The position numbers and the translations under genes were made by a program. Below the pieces are notes generated by a model. It was not told the origin of the DNA and did not search any database. It saw only the letters and a program-made list of their open reading frames with translations. A DNA stretch of 64,000 nucleotides from Bacillota bacterium (GTDB lineage Bacteria > Bacillota > Clostridia > Lachnospirales > Lachnospiraceae): positions 248,001-312,000 of the forward strand of contig JAEWMB010000026.1 in assembly GCA_023457255.1 (NCBI GenBank), given 5' to 3'. This document shows, piece after piece, positions 24,740-33,001 of this stretch (positions within the stretch are counted from its first letter, which is position 1; every line of letters starts with the position of its first letter).

Positions 24740-26548
24740 ATGAAAATAGTTTTTGTTAATTTATCGGATTATAATAATGTATATGATGGAGGAGTGCCTC
24801 TGGGGATTCTGTCTCTTGCAACAATAATATCGAAAGATACGAATCATAGTGTCGGCATCATTGATTTCAGCCGTTTATATTATGACAAAGAGATCGAGAT
24901 AAAAAGCAATTTTTTATCTAATATTAACGAGGATTGTGATTATATTTTAAACCAGGCACCGGACATTATTAGTATGTATACGATGTGTAATAATTTTCAT
25001 ATTGCCTTGTTAGCGGCAAAAGAGATAAAGAGACGAAATAAAAAGATAACGATTTTATTAGGTGGACCACATGCTACGGCTGTTGCAAAGAGTACTCTGA
25101 AAAAGTTTTGGTACATCGATGCAATTGGGCTTGGAGAGGGAGAAAAAACTATTCTCAGTATTATAGATGGATGTATGCAGAATAATTTTCATAATTCGAG
25201 AGGAATCGCATATAGGAATGAGAATACAATTATTGTAAAAGAAGAAATTGAGTTATTAGAAAATCTTGATGAAATACCAATGTTAGATTTCAGTCTTTAT
25301 CCCCATCAGGTAAAAGGCAACCTAAATATTGATATTGGCAGAGGCTGTCCTTTCAGTTGCACTTTCTGCTCAACAAAAACGTTTTGGAAGCGCAGATTCA
25401 GAATGAAATCAAGTCAAAGAATATTAAAGGAAGTTTTGCACGCTAAAAATCAATTTGGAATTAAATCATTTGGATTCGAACATGATCTATTCATGACAAA
25501 CCATCAATTAGTAAATGATATATGCGATAATATTATTCAGCAGAATCTTGATATTAAATGGGGATGCAGTTCTCGATTAGATACTATTAATGAGAAATTA
25601 CTTGAAAAAATGAAAGAAGCAGGTTGCCGGGAATTATATTTTGGTGTAGAATCCGGATCTGAGAATTTACAGAAGTTGATAAATAAAAATCTTAAGCTTT
25701 CACAGCTAACTAATGTGGTTAGTTTGTTATATAAATATAATATGAAAGCAACTTTTTCTTTTATCTATGGATTTCCACAGGAGACAGAAACAGACTTAGA
25801 ATTAACTTTGAGTACAATTTATTCCATTTATAATCAAGGCTACAAATTATTTAAAAAAAATTTAGTTACTATTCAATTTCATAAATTATCCTATTTTCCC
25901 GGTACAGAACTGACCAATGTTTACTTTCATCAGTTACAAAAACAAAGTTATTATGGACTAGAAGTTGCGATAGGAAAGAAAGAATTAGCATGTCGAGAGT
26001 TAGTTCAGCTAATTGAGGATAAAGAAGTATTCCCGCAGTTTTTTTATGTCTCAAATGAACTGATAGAAAAAACTAAAATCTTAGATATATTTATGAACAT
26101 GCTAGTGAATCCTATATTATACGTATTTGATTGTACATACCGCCTCTTACTAAATGAAATGCAAGGAAAGCATTTATCTATCTATTACGAATGCTATCAT
26201 ATGTTTACGGATAGCATCTTTTATGAAATCAAAGATTTATACAAAGCAGATAAGAAGAAATATAAGGAAAAGGTTTTAGCCACATTTGAAACTTTTATTG
26301 ATCAATATAATTTTAGATATATAGAAAAATCATTAATAAATACCGTCTTTTTATTTGAAAAGGAGATTATGCTTTCAAAAATGATGAAAGATGGTGAAAA
26401 TAAAAACCTGACCTATCAATATGACATTATAGAAATTCGAAATAAACAATTAATTCATTCACCTAAAAAAAGTACTACTATTATTATGAAAAAAAGAAAA
26501 GGTTTATTGCAGGTTGTAAAACAGGAAATTCCGTTCCTGCAAACTTAG
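24740..26548 (+). CDS. B12-binding radical SAM protein
   Basis: A 602-residue protein. The N-terminal 160 residues resemble a cobalamin-binding Rossmann domain (PLGILSLATII, then ILLGGPHAT and GLGEGEKT). The radical SAM core follows: CPFSCTFC with Cys203, Cys207 and Cys210, then FGVESGSENLQKLINK, FIYGFPQET and SYFPGTELTN. These are typical of B12-dependent radical SAM methyltransferases and related anaerobic enzymes. The last 150 residues are of unknown function. As the last gene of the cluster it may C-methylate or otherwise rearrange one of the precursors. The substrate cannot be named. The start follows GAGGTAAAAA. Confidence 0.85.
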   Translation: MKIVFVNLSDYNNVYDGGVPLGILSLATIISKDTNHSVGIIDFSRLYYDKEIEIKSNFLSNINEDCDYILNQAPDIISMYTMCNNFHIALLAAKEIKRRNKKITILLGGPHATAVAKSTLKKFWYIDAIGLGEGEKTILSIIDGCMQNNFHNSRGIAYRNENTIIVKEEIELLENLDEIPMLDFSLYPHQVKGNLNIDIGRGCPFSCTFCSTKTFWKRRFRMKSSQRILKEVLHAKNQFGIKSFGFEHDLFMTNHQLVNDICDNIIQQNLDIKWGCSSRLDTINEKLLEKMKEAGCRELYFGVESGSENLQKLINKNLKLSQLTNVVSLLYKYNMKATFSFIYGFPQETETDLELTLSTIYSIYNQGYKLFKKNLVTIQFHKLSYFPGTELTNVYFHQLQKQSYYGLEVAIGKKELACRELVQLIEDKEVFPQFFYVSNELIEKTKILDIFMNMLVNPILYVFDCTYRLLLNEMQGKHLSIYYECYHMFTDSIFYEIKDLYKADKKKYKEKVLATFETFIDQYNFRYIEKSLINTVFLFEKEIMLSKMMKDGENKNLTYQYDIIEIRNKQLIHSPKKSTTIIMKKRKGLLQVVKQEIPFLQT

Positions 26549-26629
26549 AGAACGATAGCTATTTATAATCAAAATTACATGGGAGTCAAATAAACAATTA
26601 AACAATCATTAATAAATTGTCAAAATTTG

Positions 26630-26658
26630 TTGACAATGGAAGAAAATGGTATTATAAT
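26630..26658 (+). promoter_or_regulatory. Consensus promoter in the inter-cluster region
   Basis: TTGACA (26630-26635), exactly 17 bases, TATAAT (26653-26658). It fires into a region without a recognised gene that ends in two terminators, so it should give a short transcript of about 140-180 bases. Confidence 0.85.
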
Positions 26659-26682
26659 AAAAAAAGAGGGTATATAAACTTA

Positions 26683-26769
26683 TTGAAGCATACGGGGAGA
26701 ACTAAATATTTAAATTATGGAGATGGTTTGAAATTATTAGAATTTGAAATTATTTACATGTTCCCTTGA
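26683..26769 (+). CDS. Possible 28-residue peptide in the short transcript
   Basis: A frame starting at TTG 26683 encodes 28 residues with a basic start (MKHTGRTKYLNYG) and a hydrophobic end (IIYMFP). GAGGG lies rather far upstream. The transcript from the promoter at 26630 ends at a terminator 4 bases after the stop codon. It may be a small RNA instead. Confidence 0.25.
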   Translation: MKHTGRTKYLNYGDGLKLLEFEIIYMFP

Positions 26770-26773
26770 TGGA

Positions 26774-26805
26774 AGACGTAGGTTGTTTATGCCTATGTCT
26801 TTTTT
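26774..26805 (+). terminator. Terminator of the short transcript
   Basis: AGACGTAGG (26774-26782) pairs with CCTATGTCT (26792-26800) with one G-T wobble, followed by TTTTT. Confidence 0.7.
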
Positions 26806-26813
26806 AATTTAAT

Positions 26814-26848
26814 AAAATATGTCTCTGCTGGTAACAGAGACATATTTT
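26814..26848. terminator. Bidirectional hairpin terminator
   Basis: AAAATATGTCTCTG (26814-26827) pairs perfectly with CAGAGACATATTTT (26835-26848), with a 7-base loop. A-run and T-run flanks let it work on both strands. Confidence 0.75.
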
Positions 26849-26856
26849 GTGATACT

Positions 26857-26940
26857 ATTGCAAGCTAGGCTTGATATAATATCTACTCTACAAGTAAATT
26901 ATATCATAAACACACCTAGTTTGCAATAGGTGTGTTTTTT
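26857..26940 (+). promoter_or_regulatory. Terminator/antiterminator-like element
   Basis: ATTGCAAGCTAGG (26857-26869) plus TGATATAAT (26872-26880) can pair with ATTATATCA (26898-26906) plus CCTAGTTTGCAAT (26915-26927). The same CCTA is needed for a terminator hairpin, ACACACCTA (26910-26918) with TAGGTGTGT (26927-26935) followed by a T-run. The two folds exclude each other. From 26941 to 27316 I see no gene; a TATAAT near 27045 has a poor -35. Confidence 0.55.
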
Positions 26941-27316
26941 TGCCTAAAATTAAGGGGAATATTGATTTTCAAATAAGTAACCCAAAAGAATAATTAAGTT
27001 TCATTTAGAGGGCTTACACCTGTGATTTTTGTAAATCAATATAATTTGGTAAATTTTTAGATTAGAATCATTCATTACCTTGGCTAAGAGACTGAGGAGT
27101 TGTTGTGTGAATTTCCTTAAAATTCAATAATATATTATTTCTTAACAAACAAAATAATTAAAGCTAATCAATCGTAATATTTGGTTTGCATTCTGAACAG
27201 TAAAGTTGTAGGGGTATAGGTATAAATCCATAGGATTAATTCAACAGAATGATTGTAAGAAAGGAGGATAATCCTAATATTATTAAAAAGCAATGATAAT
27301 GGATTATCTGAGGACT

Positions 27317-28000
27317 ATGTCAGAAATTTATGTATTTAATATAAATAATTTGTACTGTAAAGAAAATTTTGATGTTTTGAAAAGTTCAGTTTCTCAAACT
27401 AGAAGGGAAAAGTCTGAAAGGTTTTATTTTTTAGAAGATGCTAAGAGATGTATATGTGCGGAAGCCATAATGAGGCATTATCTAATAACAAATTGTGGAG
27501 CACATAATCAAAATATTAAGATAGGATATAATGAATATGGAAAGCCGCATCTAATAGAATTTTCAGATTTACACTTTAGTATATCGCATTCAAACAAGTG
27601 GGTTGTTTGTGGTTGGAGTAAAAATGTAATAGGTATAGATATTGAAGAAATTAAGAATATAGATATAAATATTGTAAAATCACAATTTTGCAAAAGCGAG
27701 TATGAGTATATATTGACAGGAGATAGAAATGAAAGGATTAGAAGGTTTATACAATTATGGACATTAAAAGAAAGTTATATAAAATTTGAAGGAAAAGGAC
27801 TTAATATTCCACTGAATTCTTTTTGCATACGAGCTGAAGATAATGTTTTTTCATTAGAGACTCAGATTAGTGAAAAAACATTATATTTAAAGCAAATAGA
27901 ATTCTCTAAAGATTATTTTCTTGCGGAATGTTGTTGTGATGATAGCTGTATAGAAATAAGAGAACTATCCTTAAATGAATTGCTTTCTGTATTCCTTTAA
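27317..28000 (+). CDS. Sfp-type 4'-phosphopantetheinyl transferase
   Basis: A 227-residue PPTase of the Sfp class. The ATG at 27317 is preferred: GAGG lies 6 bases before it and the product starts MSEIYVFN. An ATG at 27293 adds 8 residues but is far from the AGGAGG at 27262. Family motifs are the YNEYGKPHL loop, HFSISHSNKW, VIGIDIEEI (metal-binding) and the LWTLKESYIKFEGKGL signature. It moves phosphopantetheine from CoA to the Ser of carrier domains, here the T domains of the three megasynthases downstream. It marks the start of the PKS-NRPS cluster. Confidence 0.92.
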   Translation: MSEIYVFNINNLYCKENFDVLKSSVSQTRREKSERFYFLEDAKRCICAEAIMRHYLITNCGAHNQNIKIGYNEYGKPHLIEFSDLHFSISHSNKWVVCGWSKNVIGIDIEEIKNIDINIVKSQFCKSEYEYILTGDRNERIRRFIQLWTLKESYIKFEGKGLNIPLNSFCIRAEDNVFSLETQISEKTLYLKQIEFSKDYFLAECCCDDSCIEIRELSLNELLSVFL

Positions 28001-28093
28001 TGAGCATTACAAAATTGCCACTGTTAACATAATTAATTTTTTTGAAGTAAAAAATCATTACAATCTGTTTATAGGGAAGTAGGTGCTAATTCA

Positions 28094-28768
28094 ATGGAAT
28101 TGTCATATGAAGTATTTATTATTAAAGATGAAAGTATAACAAAGAATAATGTTTATTTTATTGTTGATATAGAAACTAAGAATGCGGCAATTGTTGATCC
28201 GGCATGTAATATGGAGCAAGTTAATAATATAGTACGGAGTAAAGGGGTTATTCTAAAGACTATTCTGATAACTCATGTGCACACAGACCATATCCGAAGT
28301 GTTAATGATATCGTAAACCAATACAATAGTAATGTTTATATATCAAAAAGAGAAGCAGATGTCTATTCGTATTGTTGTAAAAATCTTATTACATTCGATG
28401 ATAATGATGAAATATTAATTGAAAAAACAAAAGTCACTTGTATGATTACGCCAGGTCATACTGCTGGAAGTTCATGCTTTTTGGTAACAAACGGTTTGTT
28501 TGCAGGTGACACTGTATTTATTGAAGGTTGTGGAAATTGTACAGAAAATGGAGGTTCAGCTTTAGATATGTATTGCAGTATTTTACGAATAAAAAAACAA
28601 GTTGGTGATTCCGTACTTGTTTATGCTGGACATACTTATCATTATCTTCCTGGTAAACCAATTTCATTTTTAAAAGAAAATAACATTTATTTTTTGATTG
28701 AAAATAAAGAGGAATTTATTGAATTTCGAATGAGAAAAGATCAAAAGCATCTGTTGGATTTTAAATAA
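28094..28768 (+). CDS. MBL-fold hydrolase of the PksB/BaeB type
   Basis: A 224-residue metallo-beta-lactamase-fold protein. ITHVHTDHIRS is the HxHxDH zinc motif, TPGHTAGSS and LFAGDTVF the further metal ligands, and YAGHTYHYLPG the last. Sequence parts such as EVFIIKD at the start and FIEGCGNCTENGGSA resemble PksB and BaeB, glyoxalase II-like hydrolases encoded in trans-AT polyketide clusters of Bacillus (bacillaene). Those proteins are thought to hydrolyse thioesters from carrier domains. A similar clearing or release role is likely here, the more so since no thioesterase domain is visible in the megasynthases. Confidence 0.82.
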   Translation: MELSYEVFIIKDESITKNNVYFIVDIETKNAAIVDPACNMEQVNNIVRSKGVILKTILITHVHTDHIRSVNDIVNQYNSNVYISKREADVYSYCCKNLITFDDNDEILIEKTKVTCMITPGHTAGSSCFLVTNGLFAGDTVFIEGCGNCTENGGSALDMYCSILRIKKQVGDSVLVYAGHTYHYLPGKPISFLKENNIYFLIENKEEFIEFRMRKDQKHLLDFK

Positions 28769-28914
28769 AGTTAAAAATAAAAATCTTAAATTTTACGCAA
28801 CCCATTTACATACCTTTTTGGATTTATGGAATTGGGAGTGTTGACGATTTGAATTAATGACAATGAATGGAGTGAAGAAATTTTATTACTATATATTAAA
28901 AAGGTGGAAATTAC

Positions 28915-29691
28915 ATGAATAATTTAATTGTTGAAAAACAAAAATTTAAAACTCTGCAAGAAATGTTTTCGATTAACAATGATTTTCAAATTATTGCGGG
29001 ACCTTGTTCTATTGAAAGTGAAAAACAGATGGATATTGTCGCAAACAAAATTAAGGAACTAAAAATTAACTTTATACGTGGAGGAGCATATAAACCTAGA
29101 ACATCTCCCTATGATTTCCAAGGATTAGGACAAGATGGTTTGTCTATATTAAATCTCATACGAATTAAATATAATTTAATTACTGTTTCTGAAATAATGG
29201 ATATTAGAGATATAGAAATACTAATAGATAATATTGATGTTATACAGGTTGGTTCAAGAAATATGACTAACTTTTCATTACTTAAAGAACTAGGTAATAC
29301 AAATAAACCAATTTTATTAAAACGGGGATTGATGTCTACAATTAATGAGTTTCTTTATGCTGCTGAATACATTGCGGTGGGGGGAAATGAGAATATAGTA
29401 ATGTGCGAAAGAGGGATAAGGACATTTGAAAATGCAACAAGAAACACTTTGGATTTAGCATGTGTAGCTATTTTAAAGGAAAAAACATCTTTGCCAGTTA
29501 TAGTTGACTTAAGTCATTCATTAGGACGGAAAGATATAGTAGTTCAAATGGCAAAAGCAAGTAAAGCATGTGGTGCAGATGGAATAATGATAGAAACGCA
29601 TAATTGTCCGGTAAATGCATTGTCAGATAGCAAGCAACAATTGTCTTTAGATGAATTTGAAAAGTTAGTGTATGAAATTAAGGCGTATTGA
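28915..29691 (+). CDS. 3-deoxy-7-phosphoheptulonate synthase (short AroF/AroG-Q type)
   Basis: A 258-residue DAHP synthase of the type found in Bacillus and Thermotoga. AGPCSIESE, NFIRGGAYKPRTSPY, CERGIRTFE, DLSHSLGRKD and IETHNCP are the substrate and metal motifs. It condenses phosphoenolpyruvate and erythrose 4-phosphate, the first step of the shikimate pathway. It lacks the extra ACT-like or chorismate mutase domain that gives feedback control in many relatives, so it may escape inhibition by aromatic amino acids. Its place directly before two U32-like genes suggests that the cluster needs a chorismate- or prephenate-derived compound. Confidence 0.92.
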   Translation: MNNLIVEKQKFKTLQEMFSINNDFQIIAGPCSIESEKQMDIVANKIKELKINFIRGGAYKPRTSPYDFQGLGQDGLSILNLIRIKYNLITVSEIMDIRDIEILIDNIDVIQVGSRNMTNFSLLKELGNTNKPILLKRGLMSTINEFLYAAEYIAVGGNENIVMCERGIRTFENATRNTLDLACVAILKEKTSLPVIVDLSHSLGRKDIVVQMAKASKACGADGIMIETHNCPVNALSDSKQQLSLDEFEKLVYEIKAY

Positions 29692-29779
29692 AATTTGTAT
29701 TTTTAAACAGCAGTACACATATTAAAATATGGAATATAAGTGTGCATGTAAATATTAATTATGAAAGAGAGATAAAAAT

Positions 29780-31132
29780 ATGAAGTATGAAGTTTTAAAA
29801 AATCCATCAATCTTTTATTGTTTTATAGAGGATATTGATGTAAGAACATTATACGTTGAAGATAACATGATAACATTTGAATGTTGTGAAAATCTAGACA
29901 TTATTGGTACGGTAAGGATAGCGGTTTTAAATTTACAAAGCTTTGAATATGAAGAAGTGATTTTTAACAATTGTATAATATTGGATAGCGGTGAATTCGA
30001 GTTTAAAAATGTGTACAAAATAAAAATTGGAAACGAAGATAAAGAGAAAATTGAGAAAATGCACAATTTATTGGATCAGATTTACAATGTAGAAAACATT
30101 TTTAATGAAACATATAATGGAAAGAATGATTTGTTGAAAAGTAAGAAGAAAAATATGGAGCATTATTCATATGAAGATGATAAGTTGATATGCAAGAACA
30201 TAGAAGAACAAATTGAATACTGGTTTGATTTCCCAAAGAGCAATGTGACTTTACCAGATAATGTAACATTAGCATTTGTAGCTAGTGAATATAAAATCTA
30301 TCAAAATATTGTGAACAGTAGTTTCCATCACGAATTACAAAATGGTTTAAAAAAATTAAATATGGATAATATTGGATTGTTCAAGAAAGAAATTAATCAT
30401 GTTTACATAGGAAGTGATTACTGTAGTAATCTGTTTCCAAACGATAAATTATTAATTCGACTTATAAATCAAGCATATGATGAAAATTTGAGTATGACAA
30501 TTTGTTATCCACCTTTAGTGCAGATGAGGTTAGAACAGGTAAAAGAATCATTAAGAATTATAGACGAATTCTGTCAAAGGGAAAATACGACAGTGGAGTT
30601 AGCAATAAATGACTGGGGAATGCTTCAACTATTAAAAGAAGAAAATCTAAATTCTTTTGATTTAATTTTAGGAAGATTACTAAATAAGCGTAAAAAAGAC
30701 CCTCGTATGGAACACCGTATGGGATATAAAAAATATAAAGAGTGGTTTGGGATTAATAACTTATGCTCGGAACCTTTTAGAAAAATTACTGACACATATC
30801 AAATATCAAGATATGAATTTGAAACAACGCAGTTTATTAATGAAATTCCAACGGGAAATCATACGTTACATTTTCCGTTTTATCAAACCAATACAGCATC
30901 TAACTGTTTAATTTATGCTAACTGTAAAAATAAGTCAGCTCTACAACAAGAGTATCCAGAAAACTGTCCACATTATTGCAGCGAATTCTATTTTAGTTTC
31001 CCAAAACATTTGGATGTTATTGGGAAGAACAATAGTTTATTTGGCTTTGATAAAAAGATATTCAAAGATCAAGAAATAATAGACGAGTATATAAAACGGG
31101 GTATTGATCGCTTTGCTTACACACCGCTATAG
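29780..31132 (+). CDS. U32-related protein with unknown N-terminal domain
   Basis: A 450-residue protein. I do not recognise residues 1 to about 150. The rest resembles the TIM-barrel of U32 'peptidases' (UbiV-like): HVYIGSDYCSN, then SMTICYPP, LAINDWGML and LILGRLLNKRKKDPR fit the strand and turn pattern seen in UbiV. Cysteines that could bind an iron-sulfur cluster lie in INNLCSEPF, NTASNC, YANC and NCPHYC. UbiU-UbiV hydroxylate an aromatic ring without O2, and in the U32 family prephenate is the oxygen donor. Its neighbour at 31168 is also U32-like, so the two may form a similar pair. The assignment is tentative. Confidence 0.55.
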   Translation: MKYEVLKNPSIFYCFIEDIDVRTLYVEDNMITFECCENLDIIGTVRIAVLNLQSFEYEEVIFNNCIILDSGEFEFKNVYKIKIGNEDKEKIEKMHNLLDQIYNVENIFNETYNGKNDLLKSKKKNMEHYSYEDDKLICKNIEEQIEYWFDFPKSNVTLPDNVTLAFVASEYKIYQNIVNSSFHHELQNGLKKLNMDNIGLFKKEINHVYIGSDYCSNLFPNDKLLIRLINQAYDENLSMTICYPPLVQMRLEQVKESLRIIDEFCQRENTTVELAINDWGMLQLLKEENLNSFDLILGRLLNKRKKDPRMEHRMGYKKYKEWFGINNLCSEPFRKITDTYQISRYEFETTQFINEIPTGNHTLHFPFYQTNTASNCLIYANCKNKSALQQEYPENCPHYCSEFYFSFPKHLDVIGKNNSLFGFDKKIFKDQEIIDEYIKRGIDRFAYTPL

Positions 31133-31167
31133 AATCCACTTAAATATTAGAAAAGAGGTAGAAAAGA

Positions 31168-32142
31168 ATGAAAATTTTAGCTCCTTTATCGCAAGTTGAT
31201 AATTATATTCCATTAGTAGAAGCCGGTGCTGATGAGTTTTTTGCAGGCGTTTTTCCATATGAATGGATTAAAAAATATAATGCGGTTTTTCCGATTAATA
31301 GAAGAGAATATATATTTGGTAATTGTAATTTTTCTTCGCTTTCATCTATGAAGACGTTAGGTAAAATGATTGAAAAGTATGGCATTTCTGTCAAGATTGC
31401 GTTTAACTCACATTATTATCTACAAGAACAGTATCCTATGCTTGTAGATGTTATTAAGCAACTTATGAGTTTGGGATTTACTACATTTATTATATCAGAT
31501 ATTGCACTTATTAGCTTTCTTAGAGAACATGGAATTGATTGTACCATACATTTAAGTGGTGAATTACAAGTATTAAGTGAATACTCACTTAGATTTCTAA
31601 ACCAATACAAAGTTGAAAGATTAGTTTTTCCAAGACGCGCAAGAATGAGTGATATCGAACAGATAATAAAATTTGCGGGTGAACCAAATCAAGAATTTGA
31701 GGCATTTATGTTAAACAGTTTTTGTCCGTTTGATGGTGCATTTTGTAATGCTGTCCATTGTGATGAAATTAAGCATTTATGTTGGGTAAAAGCAGCTATG
31801 GGTACATATGGTGAAGTTTCAGACCACTTCAAGACAGTTAAAGAGAATATACCACAATATTTGCAGTCAATGCAATATAGTGATGAACATACAGGTGATG
31901 GTGGTTGTGAAGGCTGTGGACTATGTGCAATGAAAGAATTGGAGAGAATAGGGATAACAAACTTAAAAGTCGTTGGTAGAGGAGTTCCATTAGAGGATAT
32001 TGTTCGTGATATTAAAATGGTACGTGATGTTATCATTATGTCTAAAGAAATTGACGATAATTATACATTTTCTAAGGCTGTTAAGGATAAATACTTTAAT
32101 GGTGATTGTTCTAAAAGATTATGTTATTATCCTAAAGATTGA
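31168..32142 (+). CDS. U32 family protein (UbiU-like)
   Basis: A 324-residue U32-type protein. Its start, KILAPLSQVDNYIPLVEAGADEF, is the typical first strand and helix of the family. IHLSGELQVLSEYSLRFL and VERLVFPRRARMSDIEQI match the middle of the barrel. The cysteines in SFCPFDGAFCNAVHC and HLCW include the C-x6-C spacing seen among the cluster ligands of UbiU; three more stand in GCEGCGLC. Family members UbiU/V, TrhP and RlhA carry out O2-independent hydroxylation of quinone precursors or RNA. A role in hydroxylating an aromatic building block of this cluster is plausible but not shown. Confidence 0.72.
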   Translation: MKILAPLSQVDNYIPLVEAGADEFFAGVFPYEWIKKYNAVFPINRREYIFGNCNFSSLSSMKTLGKMIEKYGISVKIAFNSHYYLQEQYPMLVDVIKQLMSLGFTTFIISDIALISFLREHGIDCTIHLSGELQVLSEYSLRFLNQYKVERLVFPRRARMSDIEQIIKFAGEPNQEFEAFMLNSFCPFDGAFCNAVHCDEIKHLCWVKAAMGTYGEVSDHFKTVKENIPQYLQSMQYSDEHTGDGGCEGCGLCAMKELERIGITNLKVVGRGVPLEDIVRDIKMVRDVIIMSKEIDDNYTFSKAVKDKYFNGDCSKRLCYYPKD

Positions 32143-32174
32143 TATTAGTATGTAGCAAACTAGGAGGATTGGAA

Positions 32175-32963
32175 ATGTTATATGCAGGAATTGATATAGG
32201 CTCACAATCAACTGAATTCGTTATTATTGATGATAACAAGGAATTAGTTAGTTATTCAATTATTCCAACTGGAGCAGTACATTCAGAAGCAGCATCAAAA
32301 GCATTAGAAGAAGCATGTGAAAATGCTAATTGTAATATAGAAGATATAGGTTATATAGTAAGTACGGGATATGGAAGAAAAAATGTAACATTGGCGAATA
32401 AGAATGTTACTGAAATTACATGCCATGTAAAAGGTGCCTTTCACCTTAATCCTAACATAAGAACAATTTTAGACATTGGAGGGCAAGATAGTAAGGTTAT
32501 TAAAGTTGGTGCTGATGGAAGTGTTTTGGATTTTATAATGAATGAAAAATGTGCAGCCGGTACAGGTCGGTTTTTAGAAACTATAGCTAGGGTATTGGAT
32601 GTTGATTTAAATGATATGGGATTAATGTCACTTGATTCTCAAAGAGATATAAAACTAAGTAGTACATGTACTGTTTTTGCTGAGTCTGAAGTAATATCAA
32701 AGATAGCAGAAGGTATAGAGATTGTAGATATCTTGAAAGGCGTACATGGAAGCATTTGTGATCGGGCAATTTCAATGTTAGAGAAAGTAGGAATAGAAGA
32801 ATCTCTAGCTATGACTGGGGGCGTAGCAAAAAACATTGGTGTAATCAATATTCTTTCTAAGAAATTGGGAGTGGATGTTTTTGTATCAAATGAACCACAG
32901 ATAATAGGCGCGTTAGGTGCTGCAATATTTGCATACGAGATGAATAAAAAGGAATTAAAGTAG
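32175..32963 (+). CDS. ATP-dependent activator of 2-hydroxyacyl-CoA dehydratase (BadF/BcrA/HgdC type)
   Basis: A 262-residue ASKHA-fold ATPase. The start is the ATG at 32175, after AGGAGG; an upstream in-frame start at 32139 overlaps the previous gene. GIDIGSQSTE is the phosphate-1 loop, ILDIGGQDSKVI the second, NEKCAAGTGRF carries one of the two Cys that bind the [4Fe-4S] cluster between subunits, and the second is in STCTVFAESEV. AMTGGVAKN is the adenosine motif. Such activators ('archerases') use ATP hydrolysis to inject a low-potential electron into a dehydratase or reductase. The two subunits encoded next are the likely partner. Confidence 0.93.
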   Translation: MLYAGIDIGSQSTEFVIIDDNKELVSYSIIPTGAVHSEAASKALEEACENANCNIEDIGYIVSTGYGRKNVTLANKNVTEITCHVKGAFHLNPNIRTILDIGGQDSKVIKVGADGSVLDFIMNEKCAAGTGRFLETIARVLDVDLNDMGLMSLDSQRDIKLSSTCTVFAESEVISKIAEGIEIVDILKGVHGSICDRAISMLEKVGIEESLAMTGGVAKNIGVINILSKKLGVDVFVSNEPQIIGALGAAIFAYEMNKKELK

Positions 32964-33001
32964 ATTCCCATAAATTATAAGAATTTAGCTGGAGAAAAAG
33001 A

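Noticed and set aside
20038..26548. Sactipeptide or ranthipeptide cluster
   Set aside because: The predicted cores contain no Cys, so sulfur-to-carbon crosslinks in the core are not possible.
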